Positions 1 through 9,156 are shown, counted from the stretch's first letter. The stretch is DNA of 64,000 nt from Ponticaulis sp. (GCA_002701295.1 NZUJ01000127.1:1-64000), one strand, 5' to 3'. Translations and numbers: made by a program. Notes: generated from the sequence alone by a model not told the origin.

Positions 1-1635
1 TTGGGCCGCGAAGAAGATGCCAAGGCCGATCATCGCCACCATAACGGGTCGAACGACCACAAAATCCATTGCGCTCCGAAATGGTCCTTCGCTGAACTGA
101 CGAAGCCTGTGGGCTACGCGCGCACGGACTGGCTCGGCCAGACCACGCGGGGAATACCATTTCGGTTCCTTGTCAGACAGGTGAGACAAGTGACGCGGCA
201 GCACAAAGAAACTTTCGATCAGGGACAGCACCAGAAGGATGATCACGACCGCTGAAACCTGCCCCAGGAACTGACCAAAAAGACCCGGCACCATCAGGAT
301 TGGCACAAAAGCCGCAATTGTGGTTGAGACCGAAAACATGACTGGCCGCGCAACCCGCGTGACGCCCAGATGCGCTGCTTCAAGACCGCGTTTGCCCTTT
401 CGGAAATTGGCGTGAATATTTTCACCCACCACAATCGCGTCGTCCACGATAATCCCGATGGCCAGAATAAAGCCAAACAGCGACAGCTGGTTCAGCGTGA
501 TCCCGAACAGGAGCATGGGGAAGAACGCGCCGACAAAGCTGACGCCCACGCCAATCGCCACCCAGAACGCAATCCGGATATCCAGAAATAGAAGCAATAA
601 CACCGTCACAAGTGCCAGGCCCATAAGCGCGTTACGGACAAGAAGGTCGATCCGCTCGGACAGGTTAACCGCCTCATCACGCCAGAATTCGTAAGACACG
701 CCAGCTGGCAAAACATTCTCGATATCGTCCTTCAGATATTCCTGAACGACCTGCGAGTTCGCAATCGTCTTTTCATTGCCGACGCGAAACACCGTGACCA
801 TTGCGGCGGACTGGCCATTATAGATCGCATCGATCGGATCATCGGACAGACCATCAGAAATCGTCGCAACGTCGCCCAGATAAATCGGCGTTCCGTTCTG
901 ACCCGTACCCACAACAATATTGGCAAACTCTTCGCCAGACCGGCGCTCACCCATGGCGCGAACGCGCAACAGCTGGCGATCGTCTTCGATTTCACCGCCT
1001 GAAAGATCGAGACTTTGCGCAGATATCGCGTTCGAAATGGCTGTCAGCGACAAGCCACGTGCCCGCAATTCGGCCTCTGAAACCGTGATGTCGATCAGAT
1101 AATCCGGCACACCACTAATCTGAACCAGCGATAACTCATCCTTGTTAGCCAGATCCCGACGAACTCGATCAGCCGTCTGCTTCAGAAGCGAACGGCTCAC
1201 ATCTCCGTACAGCAAGATCTGCGCAACAATCTCATCGGGCTCGATCTCGCTGATCTGGGGCGCTTCGGCATCCTGCGGGAAGACCGTGATCCGGGCGATC
1301 TCGTTCTTCACCTCATCCAGCATTTCAGACATGTCTTCGCCCTGAGCGATGTCCACGAACACAACGCCGACATTCGAACTGGCGAGACCATTGATCTTGT
1401 CCACACCTTCAAGCCCTTCGAGACGCTCCTCGATTGGGCGAACGATAGAGGTTTCGACATCCTCCGGGGTCGCACCCGGATAAGGCACAGTCACATTGAT
1501 CTGTCCGGTATCAATCTGCGGGAAGATCCGGACATTCAGCGCCGCCAGTGACGCCAGACCGGCAATCACAAGAAACACCATCAGCAGATTTGAGGCGACC
1601 CGGTTCTTAAGCGCGCTATCAATCAGGCCGATCAC
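1..1635 (-). CDS. RND-family multidrug efflux permease (AcrB/HAE1-like), N-terminal part
   Basis: This is the inner-membrane proton-antiporter pump of a tripartite efflux system. The 545 codons present run from a GTG start off the left edge, so the C-terminal half is missing. The N-terminus has TM1, then the periplasmic pore domain opening with FPQIDTGQINVTVPYPGATP. A TM bundle follows from about residue 335, with the RND signature GIIVDDAIVVGEN near residue 395. The GTG overlaps the adaptor stop codon by four bases (GTGA), so the two are translationally coupled, adaptor first. The family exports hydrophobic drugs or metabolites using the proton motive force. The substrate cannot be read from the sequence. 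Confidence 0.95.
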   Translation of the reverse strand, partial: MIGLIDSALKNRVASNLLMVFLVIAGLASLAALNVRIFPQIDTGQINVTVPYPGATPEDVETSIVRPIEERLEGLEGVDKINGLASSNVGVVFVDIAQGEDMSEMLDEVKNEIARITVFPQDAEAPQISEIEPDEIVAQILLYGDVSRSLLKQTADRVRRDLANKDELSLVQISGVPDYLIDITVSEAELRARGLSLTAISNAISAQSLDLSGGEIEDDRQLLRVRAMGERRSGEEFANIVVGTGQNGTPIYLGDVATISDGLSDDPIDAIYNGQSAAMVTVFRVGNEKTIANSQVVQEYLKDDIENVLPAGVSYEFWRDEAVNLSERIDLLVRNALMGLALVTVLLLLFLDIRIAFWVAIGVGVSFVGAFFPMLLFGITLNQLSLFGFILAIGIIVDDAIVVGENIHANFRKGKRGLEAAHLGVTRVARPVMFSVSTTIAAFVPILMVPGLFGQFLGQVSAVVIILLVLSLIESFFVLPRHLSHLSDKEPKWYSPRGLAEPVRARVAHRLRQFSEGPFRSAMDFVVVRPVMVAMIGLGIFFAAQ

Positions 1636-2834
1636 GACCGATCCCCCTCAACACTGACCCGCATGCCTTCGACTTCTTCAGACAACACCGTCGTCATCAC
1701 GCGTTGAGATCCATCCAGTTCATCGGAATGGACAAGGATCATGTCACCAGACTGGTCGATCACATCCACATGGGCTTTGTGCAGGTCCTGGCGGTCGGTA
1801 ATGACCCAGACAAAGGAATCCTGACGAACCGATCCTTCCGGCACACTCCACACCGGATTTTCCGAATAGCCTTCAATCAGCACATCAACGTAATCACCGG
1901 CAAAAACAACGCCTTCATTGGCTTCCGAGAAGGCATCAGGAAAGACAGCGATCAGCGTTGCAGTCCGCGAGGCCGCATCGATCAGTGGCGAAAAATCATC
2001 AACATAGCCATTCAGTGTGACGCGGCTGAGAGAGCTCGTATTCGGCTCAGCCGTCACAGACAGCTTTCCCTCGTCGGAATTTGCCATGGCCGCGCGGACC
2101 GCTGCAATTTCATCCGCAGGAAGCCCGGCTTGCACCTCGCCCACATCTGCACTGATCAGCGTGGCAAGCGATTGGCCCGGCGCGACATATGTGCCGAGCG
2201 CAAGGTTCTCACTGGTGACGATCGCATCGAATGGCGCGCGGATGACGGTTTTTCCGACCGCACGCTCAGCAATCCGCACCTGAGCTTCCGCTTGTTTGAC
2301 CGCAGCCTGTGCATCTTCGAACGTCGCGACGGCTGCCTCAGCGGCTTTTTCAGGTGCAGCTCCAATCTCCGAAAGTCTGTTCTGTCGATCACGCTCCGAA
2401 CTGGCCTGAGACAGTCTCGCTTGCGCCGTCGCGAGTTGTGCCCGCGCGCGCTGCAGATCAGCGGCATAATCGCCATCATCGATCCGGACAACAATCGCGC
2501 CCTGATCAATACGGCCGCCGGGGGTCAGATTCTCATTGATAGAGACGACCTTGCCCGCCACTTCCCCAACCAGCTGAAGCTCATCACGCGGCTGAAGACG
2601 TCCAGGCGCATGCACGCGGTAGGTGCGAGGCGCAGGCTGAATCGAATACGCTTCGACCAGCGGCGTCGTGTCTGGTGGCGCGACGGCTTCCTGTTTTGCT
2701 TCGCCTTTGGCACCGGCAATCTGCATGATCCCAAAGCCGCCAACAGCTGCGACGACGCCAACGATCAACCAGAGCGGTCCGGGACGTTTAGACTTGCCTT
2801 CTGAGGAACTTCCGTCCATTTGATGCTCTGTCAT
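1632..2834 (-). CDS. RND efflux periplasmic adaptor (membrane fusion protein, HlyD/AcrA type)
   Basis: The 400-residue protein links the inner-membrane pump to an outer-membrane channel. It has a short cytoplasmic head and one TM anchor at about residues 20-40 (LWLIVGVVAAVGGFGIMQIA). A biotinyl-lipoyl-like half (VGEVAGKVVSINENLTPGG) follows, then an Ala/Gln-rich coiled-coil hairpin at about residues 115-200, the second lipoyl half (KTVIRAPFDAIVTSENLALG), and beta-barrel and membrane-proximal domains. Its stop overlaps the pump start, and it is divergent from the outer-membrane gene across 95 bp. No strong Shine-Dalgarno precedes the ATG; an internal ATG at 2819 is a less likely alternative start. 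Confidence 0.94.
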   Translation of the reverse strand: MTEHQMDGSSSEGKSKRPGPLWLIVGVVAAVGGFGIMQIAGAKGEAKQEAVAPPDTTPLVEAYSIQPAPRTYRVHAPGRLQPRDELQLVGEVAGKVVSINENLTPGGRIDQGAIVVRIDDGDYAADLQRARAQLATAQARLSQASSERDRQNRLSEIGAAPEKAAEAAVATFEDAQAAVKQAEAQVRIAERAVGKTVIRAPFDAIVTSENLALGTYVAPGQSLATLISADVGEVQAGLPADEIAAVRAAMANSDEGKLSVTAEPNTSSLSRVTLNGYVDDFSPLIDAASRTATLIAVFPDAFSEANEGVVFAGDYVDVLIEGYSENPVWSVPEGSVRQDSFVWVITDRQDLHKAHVDVIDQSGDMILVHSDELDGSQRVMTTVLSEEVEGMRVSVEGDRS

Positions 2835-2872
2835 AGAATTTTCACTTCGCTCTAACCCCGGAATGCGCTTGT

Positions 2873-2893
2873 CTTGGGCCCAAGTTTTATACT
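2873..2893 (+). promoter_or_regulatory. Candidate operator/promoter between divergent efflux genes
   Basis: A perfect 12-bp palindrome CTTGGGCCCAAG (2873-2884) lies just before a good -10 element TATACT (2888-2893) reading toward the outer-membrane gene at 2930. No convincing -35 sits at the standard spacing. Such a palindrome in a divergent efflux promoter is typical of a TetR- or MarR-type repressor site, but no regulator gene is in view. Confidence 0.4.
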
Positions 2894-2929
2894 TGGATCG
2901 TGACGGCCAGATAACACTCGGAAGCTAAA

Positions 2930-4366
2930 ATGAACAGAAATTATTTTATTCAGTGTTCTTTGATCAGTTTTTCGGCATGGTTTATCGCCGGATGCCAAAC
3001 CGTTGGGCCCGACTATGTCGCCCCTGAGCTGGTCGATTATCAGGACGCCTGGGTGGCCGGTGACGCATCCGTGCTCGCGCCCGGCCAGGTTGAAGCGACA
3101 AATTACTGGGAAGATTTCCACGATCCACTTCTCAATCAGCTTCTTGAGCAGGCCAGTCTGCAAAATCGCAGTATCGCGCAGGCCGAAGCCGGATATCTCG
3201 CGGCGAGCGCCTCACTCGATCGGGCCTATCGCGCCATCTATCCTATGGGTGGTGTCTCAACAGGCGTCACACGTCAGCAAAACTCCTCTGCGAGCTTTGG
3301 CGCCGACCTGCCCTTCGAGTTTGAAGCGCAAACCACCTACACAGCGGGTGCAAATGTCAGCTGGGAGTCTGGTCTGTTCGGTCGGATCAGAAGCGGTCTT
3401 GATCAGGCCATTGCCGGCATGGGCGGCCAGCAAGCCGTTCTCGAAGATACCCGTCGCGCCATCCTTGCCCAGACGGCCCTGAACTATCTCTCGCTTCGTG
3501 AACTCAATGCCCGCATTGCGGTGTCACAGGCCAATCTCGAACGCCAGCGCGAAGTGTTGACGCTTACAGAACAGCTCCGCGAAGCTGGTGAAGTCTCTGA
3601 CATTGATGTCGAGCGTCAGACCAATCTGGTGGACAGCACGCTGGCAGGCCTGTCGGGATTGCAGGCGGCACGTCAGGAAACCATTTCCGGGCTCGCCCTT
3701 CTCACCGGGCAGACGGTTCCGGACTTTCAGGATACTTATCCTGAACTGATCGATGGCGCGACTGACAAGCTACCTGAGCTCTCCGCCTTCGGTCCGCTCC
3801 GCATTGTTTCGCCTGAAGACATGTTGCGCCGCCGGCCAGACGTTCGCGCGGCGGAACGCCAGCTTGCTCAATCTGTTTATGCGATCCAGTTTGCCACCGC
3901 AGACCTTTACCCTCAGCTTACACTCTCAGGAAACGTCTCGCTCACGGCGCTGGAACCGGGCAATCTCTTCACCGGCGACGCCCTTGGCTACAGCTTTGGG
4001 CCTCAATTGTCCTGGGGCGTGTTCAATCTCAGCCAGACGCGTGCCCTGATTGACCAACGCGAAGCCGAAGCCGAAAGCGCCCGACAAAACTTCGAGAACA
4101 CGGTCCTGACAGCGCTGACCGAAACAGATGCCGCGCTGCAATCTTATAATTTTGGCGTGGAACAGGCCGCGATATCAAAGCGTGCACTCGGCTCAGCGGA
4201 ACGCTCAAGAGAACTCGTGGAAATCCGATATCGGGAAGGTGCTGAAAGCCTTCTCAGCCTGATCGACGCACAGCGTCAGGCTCTGTCGGCACAGGATGCG
4301 GAAATTCAGGCACGATTTGAGGCGCTTCGCCGTCGGGTCACGGTTTATCGGGCGCTCGGCGGCTAA
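2930..4366 (+). CDS. RND efflux outer-membrane lipoprotein, NodT/TolC family
   Basis: The 478-residue protein is the outer-membrane exit duct of the efflux system. It starts with a lipoprotein signal peptide whose lipobox is IAGC (Cys at about residue 24), followed by the family-typical TVGPDYVAPEL. Two repeated outer membrane efflux protein domains of long alpha-helices cover the rest, including the conserved SPEDMLRRRPDVRAAERQLA of the NodT subfamily. It is transcribed away from the adaptor and pump genes, with which it should form a complete CusCBA/AcrAB-TolC-like machine. Its stop codon is interleaved with that of the convergent GST gene (shared CTAA). Confidence 0.94.
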   Translation: MNRNYFIQCSLISFSAWFIAGCQTVGPDYVAPELVDYQDAWVAGDASVLAPGQVEATNYWEDFHDPLLNQLLEQASLQNRSIAQAEAGYLAASASLDRAYRAIYPMGGVSTGVTRQQNSSASFGADLPFEFEAQTTYTAGANVSWESGLFGRIRSGLDQAIAGMGGQQAVLEDTRRAILAQTALNYLSLRELNARIAVSQANLERQREVLTLTEQLREAGEVSDIDVERQTNLVDSTLAGLSGLQAARQETISGLALLTGQTVPDFQDTYPELIDGATDKLPELSAFGPLRIVSPEDMLRRRPDVRAAERQLAQSVYAIQFATADLYPQLTLSGNVSLTALEPGNLFTGDALGYSFGPQLSWGVFNLSQTRALIDQREAEAESARQNFENTVLTALTETDAALQSYNFGVEQAAISKRALGSAERSRELVEIRYREGAESLLSLIDAQRQALSAQDAEIQARFEALRRRVTVYRALGG

Positions 4367-4977
4367 ACCAGCGGAGAGTTGACAAATACGGGCAGTGCCT
4401 CGGCTCGCTCAGACAGCGCCTTGAGACGTGGATAGTCATCAGCTGCCGCATTCTCCGGGAACACGTGTTCTGTGAACCGCCAGACCACAGCCGTGGTAAT
4501 GTCCGCCTGAGTCAGCTGATCACCGCAGCTCCAGCCCTCAATGCCAGCAAGTTCATCTTCGATTGCCCCATAGGCTTGCGCGAGCTGTGTCTCCACGCGC
4601 GCCAGCCAGTTGGCATTCGGGACATCACCTGAGCGCATATTGAATTCATAAACTTTCTGCACGGTCTTTTCCGCAGCAATCAGGGCAAGACCGATCAGAC
4701 GCTGAGCGCGGATATAGTCCGCCACGCCAGTCGGCATCAGGCTCGTCTCAGGTCCGGCCAGTTTCTCGATGACGTCCAGAATCAGACTCGATTCCATCAG
4801 AACCGTCCCATCATCCATGATCAGCGACGGCGCCTTCACCAGCGGATTATAGGTTTTGAACGTGTCGAAATCCCGCATGACAGAAACCGGCTCATGCTCA
4901 AATGGCATATCGAACAGCTTCAGCGTAATCGCAACGCGCCTCACAAAAGGCGAATCCATCATTCCGATCAGCTTCAT
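4363..4977 (-). CDS. Glutathione S-transferase family protein
   Basis: The 204-residue protein has the two-domain GST layout. An N-terminal thioredoxin-like domain (MKLIGMMDSPFVRRVAITL) has a Ser-Pro-Phe element where many bacterial GSTs place the catalytic Ser/Cys, then the glutathione-binding turn VKAPSLIMDDGTVLMESSLI. The all-helical C-terminal domain follows. Such proteins conjugate or reduce electrophiles with glutathione, or act as chaperones; the substrate is unknown. Its ATG overlaps the stop of the upstream YcgN-like gene (ATGA at 4974-4977), so the two are coupled. Confidence 0.88.
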   Translation of the reverse strand: MKLIGMMDSPFVRRVAITLKLFDMPFEHEPVSVMRDFDTFKTYNPLVKAPSLIMDDGTVLMESSLILDVIEKLAGPETSLMPTGVADYIRAQRLIGLALIAAEKTVQKVYEFNMRSGDVPNANWLARVETQLAQAYGAIEDELAGIEGWSCGDQLTQADITTAVVWRFTEHVFPENAAADDYPRLKALSERAEALPVFVNSPLV

Positions 4978-5423
4978 GGTTCATTTCCTTCCCAATCGAT
5001 GATCCAGTCGAATTCATCTCCTTCGAACACGGTTTCCTCGTTGAAGGTTCGGCCCATGATCGACACACCTTCGCGATGCACAGATGACTGTTCACCTGAA
5101 ACGAGGGGATGCCAGTTCTCCAGCGGCTTGCCTTCATAGATCAGCCGATAGGCGCAGGTTTTCGGCATCCATTTAAGCTCGCCCAGCTTCTCAGGCGTCA
5201 GCTTCACGCAATCAGGAACGATCTTTTTCCGGTTGGCATAGTCCGAACACCGGCACGTCCCTGCATCCAGCAATTTGCAGTGCAGCCGCGTATAGGCAAT
5301 CTCGCCCGTGTCCTCATTTTCCAGCTTCACAAGACAACACTTGGCACATCCGTCACACAGCGCTTCCCACTGGGCCTCGCTCATTTCCGTCAGCGGTGTT
5401 GTTTCCCACCAGTTATCAGTCAT
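4974..5423 (-). CDS. YcgN/UPF0260 family cysteine-cluster protein
   Basis: The 149-residue protein belongs to the conserved UPF0260 (YcgN) family. The defining Cys residues are visible: LCDGCAKCCLVKLE near residue 23, then LHCKLLDAGTCRCSDY and VPDCVKLTPEKLGELKWMPKTC. The spacing suggests metal binding, probably zinc or an Fe-S cluster; the role is unknown. It lies 2 nt downstream of the ThiE-like gene and overlaps the GST start by 4 nt, so the three probably form one transcript. Confidence 0.9.
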   Translation of the reverse strand: MTDNWWETTPLTEMSEAQWEALCDGCAKCCLVKLENEDTGEIAYTRLHCKLLDAGTCRCSDYANRKKIVPDCVKLTPEKLGELKWMPKTCAYRLIYEGKPLENWHPLVSGEQSSVHREGVSIMGRTFNEETVFEGDEFDWIIDWEGNEP

Positions 5424-5425
5424 GG

Positions 5426-6082
5426 CTATTCGCCCGCGACCCGTTCGAACATCTCGTTAAAGGCTTTGACAGCAGCGGCAGGTCCATCAGGGTGAGACCA
5501 GACGCCACCAGACACGGCCAGAAAATCAGCGCCTGCGCGCACCAGAGCTTCGCCATTTTCAACTGTGATTCCGCCAATCGCCACGCAAGGCGGCTCCATC
5601 ATTTCCTGCCACCAGGTCAGAAGCTCGGGGTCGGCCTTGTAGAGCACGTCTTTCGTCTCAGTCGGAAAGAACGCGCCAAAGGCCACATAATCGGCACCAT
5701 GTTCACCGGCCAGCATGGCCAGATGACGACTGTCATGACAGGTGACACCAACAATCCCGTCAGGTCCGACCCAGCGGCGCGCATCTTTCAGCGTCCCGTC
5801 GGTCTGGCCGATATGGACGCCATCAGCTCCCAGCTCGGCCGCCAGAGACGCACTGTCATTCACCAGAACAGCCACGCCCCGGTCCTGAACTTTTTCAAGG
5901 ATCTGGCTCGTCACCCGGCGAATGGCTTCTTCGTCGGGCGAAACACCATCAGCCTGTTTCAACCGGATCTGAAGACACGCAACATCACCCGCATCGAGCG
6001 CGGTCATGAGCTGCCGATCGAACACATCCACATCGGGGATGCTGGGCGGGGTGATGAGGTAAAGTCGTGTCTGATAATCCAT
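5426..6082 (-). CDS. thiE: Thiamine phosphate synthase-like protein (ThiE/TenI family)
   Basis: The 218-residue TIM-barrel protein resembles thiamine phosphate synthase, which joins the pyrimidine (HMP-PP) and thiazole phosphate halves. Family elements appear in order: [51 protein letters not shown] and the phosphate-binding [11 protein letters not shown]. The phosphate loop reads GAFFPTETK where classical ThiE usually has GPxxPTxTK, so a TenI-like paralogue is possible. The ATG at 6082 was preferred over an upstream TTG because GTAGG lies 7 nt before it. No other thiamine gene and no TPP riboswitch-like leader is present. Confidence 0.8.
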   Translation of the reverse strand: MDYQTRLYLITPPSIPDVDVFDRQLMTALDAGDVACLQIRLKQADGVSPDEEAIRRVTSQILEKVQDRGVAVLVNDSASLAAELGADGVHIGQTDGTLKDARRWVGPDGIVGVTCHDSRHLAMLAGEHGADYVAFGAFFPTETKDVLYKADPELLTWWQEMMEPPCVAIGGITVENGEALVRAGADFLAVSGGVWSHPDGPAAAVKAFNEMFERVAGE

Positions 6083-6175
6083 TTGCAAACCTACAGGTCG
6101 AAACCCCGCTGTTCGTCAAGTCTTGTCCATCAGATTTGGATGTAGCAGACTATATTTCATAATAGGGAGTGAAAC

Positions 6176-6646
6176 ATGAAATATCTTTTGACCAGCCTGA
6201 TCGCAGGCGCCGTTCTGACGGCACCCGCACTGGCAGAAACAACCACAGAAGCCGATACAGCAGACGTAAGCGTCGCCGTTTCAGCAGTCGGCATTGGCGT
6301 GACCAGCCTCGAAACCTCCATGGCCTTCTATCAGGACACGCTGGGCATGAAATCTGTCGCAACGTTTGAACTCGACTATATGGATGAAATCGTCCTGACG
6401 GCTCCTGATGGCGGCAGCGCTATCGTACTGATGGAGTATACGGACGGCATTGAACGGAATGTCACTGATCTGCCTGTCAAAATCGTCTATCGCACGTCTG
6501 ATCCGGCTGCTCTGGCGACGAAAATCAAGGATGCCGGGTTCGAAATCGTCCGCTTTCCGGAACCATCAGCAGCCGTCGGAGGTGCAGTTGTCGGCTTTGC
6601 GAAAGACCCGGACGGTTATCTGATCGAAATCCTCCCGACACGCTAA
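6176..6646 (+). CDS. Exported VOC (glyoxalase/bleomycin-resistance fold) protein
   Basis: The 156-residue protein begins with a clear Sec signal peptide (MKYLLTSLIAGAVLTAPALA, cleavage after residue 20). A single vicinal-oxygen-chelate module follows: GIGVTSLETSMAFYQDTLGM at the start and FAKDPDGYLIEILPTR at the end. In metal-binding VOC enzymes a His precedes the first strand motif (HVGI); here it is AVGI, so the first metal ligand appears lost, although the terminal Glu of the YLIEI strand remains. A periplasmic, probably non-classical VOC protein is inferred; no substrate can be assigned. AGGGAG lies about 8 nt before the ATG. Confidence 0.85.
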   Translation: MKYLLTSLIAGAVLTAPALAETTTEADTADVSVAVSAVGIGVTSLETSMAFYQDTLGMKSVATFELDYMDEIVLTAPDGGSAIVLMEYTDGIERNVTDLPVKIVYRTSDPAALATKIKDAGFEIVRFPEPSAAVGGAVVGFAKDPDGYLIEILPTR

Positions 6647-6775
6647 GCGCCCCGAAGAAAAACCTGCGAATAACCCGTCAGAGTTCGAGGCGGCTCTGAC
6701 ATTTCCCATTTACAGCCGGGTCCGGTGAACTATCCTTCTGAACAAATTTACAGGCCATGTTCACCGGAACTCTAT

Positions 6776-8518
6776 ATGCCCAGCTCTCTCAAACTGATGT
6801 CCTCTGTCTCGATCGTCATCGCGGCCCTCGCGCTCAGCGCATGTGGCGGCGGCGGTGGCAGTGCGACCACCGTCACACCGACACCAACACCACGCCCGAT
6901 TCCCACACCGACACCGACACCAACGCCTACCCCCACGCCGACACCCAGCTATAGTCAGGGGATTTATCAGGCGTCCGCGACCTATGAAGATCAGTGCGAG
7001 GCACCACGTTCCGGCTTCGACATTGAAGGCAATCCCTTCCCGGATATGCAGGGCACTATCAATGACGAGCTCTTCTGGCTGCGCTCATGGACACATGAAA
7101 CCTATCTCTGGAATGACGAAGTCCCGGATGAGAACCCGAACACTTATGCGGGGCGCGGCACCGCCAGTGAGCGCGCGACCATCGTCTATTTCGACACGCT
7201 GAAAACAGATGAGACCACACCGTCGGGTTCGGACAAGGACAATTTCCACTTCTACCAGCCGACCGAAGAGTATCTTGAAGAAAGAAACTCTGCCGGACGG
7301 TCAGGTTATGGTGCGGAATTTGCCATTCTGGCATCTGCTCCGCCGCGGGATATTCGAATTCTCTATTCTGATCCGGGAACGCCAGCTGACCCAGGCGGCG
7401 GCGAAGCGCCATTCCAGCGCGGCGCAAGCATTCTCGAAATTGATGGCGTGAACGTGCGTAACGGAAGCGATGTCGACACCCTCAATAATGGACTGTTTCC
7501 TCTGACTGCAGGTGAGACGCACACGTTCCTGGTTCAGGACATCGGCGAAGACCCGCGCTCGGTCACCGTCACATCGGCAGATGTCGCAACCGTTCCGGTG
7601 AACACCACCAATATTGTCGATGTCGGCAATGGTGAGCAGGTCGGCTATATCCTGTTCAACACATTCAGCCCGTTCGCCTCTGAAGAAGCAATCGCCACCG
7701 CATTTAGCGACATGGCCAGCGCGGGTGTCACAGACCTGGTGCTAGACCTTCGCTATAATGGTGGCGGCCTGCTCGCAGTTGCTTCTGAAGTCGGATACAT
7801 GATCGCAGGCGGCGCCCAGACTTCCGGCAAAACATTCGAGACGCTGCGATTCAATGCCGATGCCGGAAACCGCAACCCGGTGACCGGTGAAATCAATGAC
7901 CCCGTGCCCTTCTACACAACCGGTCAGGGCTTCAGCCTGCCAGTGGGCACACCGCTGTCATCACTCAACCTTCAGCGCGTCTTCATTCTGGCAACGGGAT
8001 ATACCTGCAGCGCGAGTGAATCCGTCATCAACGCCATGCGCGGTATCGATGTTGAAGTGATACTGATCGGCGACACGACCTGCGGCAAGCCTTACGGTTT
8101 TTATCCGACAGGCAATTGTGGCACGACCTTCTACACAATCCAGTTTCAGGGTGTGAATGAGAAGAATTTTGGCGATTATCCCGATGGCTTCACCCCCCAG
8201 AACAACACCGATCCATTCGGCGTCACCCTGAATGGCTGCACGGTCAGCGACGACTTATCCAAGCCATTGGGTGATCCGACTGAGGCATTGTTCGCGACAG
8301 CCTTGTCTTATCGCGAAAACGGGGTCTGCCCGGCATCTGGCAGTGTCGCGCAAGCGGTTCGGTCTGGCACACCAGAAGGCAGCGGCGGACCAGCCGTTAC
8401 GCCGCTCAGGCCTGAAACGGTATTCCTGGACGAGGCCGACGAAGGACGCGTGGCCAGTACAGGTCTCTCGCGCACGCAGTACATTCTTCAAAATAGTCGC
8501 GATCTGACGACGCCCTGA
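6776..8518 (+). CDS. S41-family C-terminal-processing-type serine protease, lipoprotein
   Basis: The 580-residue protein starts at the ATG at 6776 (a GTG at 6725 would add an unlikely extension before the signal peptide). A lipobox LSAC is followed by a Gly run and a Thr-Pro linker of about 25 residues, then the protease region. A PDZ-like segment (about residues 165-260) contains [12 protein letters not shown]. The S41 core has [11 protein letters not shown], then the nucleophile motif TCSASE and the general-base Lys in TTCGKPYGF. Several extra Cys suggest disulfides in the periplasm. Substrate unknown. The family cleaves unfolded or C-terminally tagged exported proteins; this one is probably anchored to a membrane by its lipid. 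Confidence 0.9.
   Translation: MPSSLKLMSSVSIVIAALALSACGGGGGSATTVTPTPTPRPIPTPTPTPTPTPTPTPSYSQGIYQASATYEDQCEAPRSGFDIEGNPFPDMQGTINDELFWLRSWTHETYLWNDEVPDENPNTYAGRGTASERATIVYFDTLKTDETTPSGSDKDNFHFYQPTEEYLEERNSAGRSGYGAEFAILASAPPRDIRILYSDPGTPADPGGGEAPFQRGASILEIDGVNVRNGSDVDTLNNGLFPLTAGETHTFLVQDIGEDPRSVTVTSADVATVPVNTTNIVDVGNGEQVGYILFNTFSPFASEEAIATAFSDMASAGVTDLVLDLRYNGGGLLAVASEVGYMIAGGAQTSGKTFETLRFNADAGNRNPVTGEINDPVPFYTTGQGFSLPVGTPLSSLNLQRVFILATGYTCSASESVINAMRGIDVEVILIGDTTCGKPYGFYPTGNCGTTFYTIQFQGVNEKNFGDYPDGFTPQNNTDPFGVTLNGCTVSDDLSKPLGDPTEALFATALSYRENGVCPASGSVAQAVRSGTPEGSGGPAVTPLRPETVFLDEADEGRVASTGLSRTQYILQNSRDLTTP
6874..6947 (+). repeat. Thr-Pro codon repeat encoding a flexible linker
   Basis: Short imperfect ACACCG/ACACCA/ACGCC repeats inside the S41 protease gene encode alternating Thr and Pro residues. 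The tract separates the lipidated N-terminus from the folded enzyme and could vary in length by slippage. Confidence 0.85.
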
Positions 8519-8536
8519 TTGAGGAGCCTGAGAACC

Positions 8537-8947
8537 ATGAAGCGTCTTTGTCTGATCAGCCTCGCAGCGGCGACCACGCTCGCGGCCTGCGCGTCGGCGG
8601 ACCCGCAAGCAGAACCTGCCGGACCAAGCACCGAAGGCGACGGGGTCTATTCGGGGCCGGCGATACTGCTTTCAGGCGACACGGCCTCGCTCGACAAACT
8701 GATAGAGCACCTGGCCGACGCCATGGGGCGCGCTGAGATCGAACTCGGTGCCGGTGACCCGACCATCACCTCAAGCGTTTCGGTTCTGCCACCCCCTGGT
8801 GGACCGCTCGAAGGGCGTAATGTCAGCACACCGGAAATCTTCAACCTCAGTCTGCGAGATGGGGTCTGCTATGCCAGCCGCGTCTCGAAGTGCGAAGAAA
8901 TCGAACTGGCTGACGTCACTTGCGTCCCGCCACCTGACCGCGATTAA
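8537..8947 (+). CDS. Small lipoprotein of unknown function
   Basis: The 136-residue protein begins at an ATG 19 nt after the S41 stop, with GAGGAG about 11 nt upstream; an in-frame TTG at 8519 is less likely. It has a lipoprotein signal peptide (MKRLCLISLAAATTLAACAS, lipobox LAAC). The mature part carries a Pro/Gly-rich stretch (VLPPPGGPLEGRNV) and four Cys near the C-terminus, which may form disulfides. No family is recognised. The tight spacing suggests co-transcription with the S41 protease and a possible shared envelope role. Confidence 0.75.
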   Translation: MKRLCLISLAAATTLAACASADPQAEPAGPSTEGDGVYSGPAILLSGDTASLDKLIEHLADAMGRAEIELGAGDPTITSSVSVLPPPGGPLEGRNVSTPEIFNLSLRDGVCYASRVSKCEEIELADVTCVPPPDRD

Positions 8948-8956
8948 AAAAACCGC

Positions 8957-8987
8957 TTGATCTCAACTTAGGTTGAGAAATTATCAC
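8957..8987 (+). promoter_or_regulatory. SoxR-box-like (MerR-family) promoter
   Basis: A -35 TTGATC (8957-8962) and a -10 TATCAC (8982-8987) are separated by 19 bp. The spacer is centred on the inverted repeat TCTCAACTTAGGTTGAGA (8961-8978). The classical SoxR box is CCTCAAGTTAACTTGAGG in a promoter with the same 19-bp spacer, and CTCAA-N6-TTGAG is preserved exactly. MerR-family regulators activate such over-long promoters by DNA distortion. No soxR or merR gene is in the window, so the regulator would act in trans. Confidence 0.6.
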
Positions 8988-9018
8988 TGTGTCTGTCTCA
9001 AACCAGAGGAGCAGACAC

Positions 9019-9132
9019 ATGACACGCAAATCCACATCGAGTGCAGGCCTTCGTATGGGCTCATCTTCGGACCCGGTCACTTTCTGGCGGCACCTGTCAG
9101 ACCTGTTGTCCGTATCAGCGCGGTCTCGCTGA
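9019..9132 (+). CDS. 37-codon small ORF behind the SoxR-like promoter
   Basis: The ORF starts 32 nt after the putative -10 element. AGAGGA (9005-9010) ends 8 nt before the ATG, an excellent spacing. The product begins MTRKSTSSAGLRMGSS and ends LSDLLSVSARSR. It is basic and Ser-rich, with no TM segment, no Cys and no known family. It lies 111 nt before the TauE/SafE start, with a stable hairpin between. It could be a regulated small protein or a leader peptide for the exporter; it may also be non-functional. Confidence 0.45.
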   Translation: MTRKSTSSAGLRMGSSSDPVTFWRHLSDLLSVSARSR

Positions 9133-9156
9133 TCAGCATAGCATCACTTCCAGCAT

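Noticed and set aside
1704..2804. A 366-codon open frame on the plus strand.
   Set aside because: It is antisense to the efflux adaptor, rich in Arg/Ser and without family similarity; the minus-strand frame carries clear adaptor motifs.
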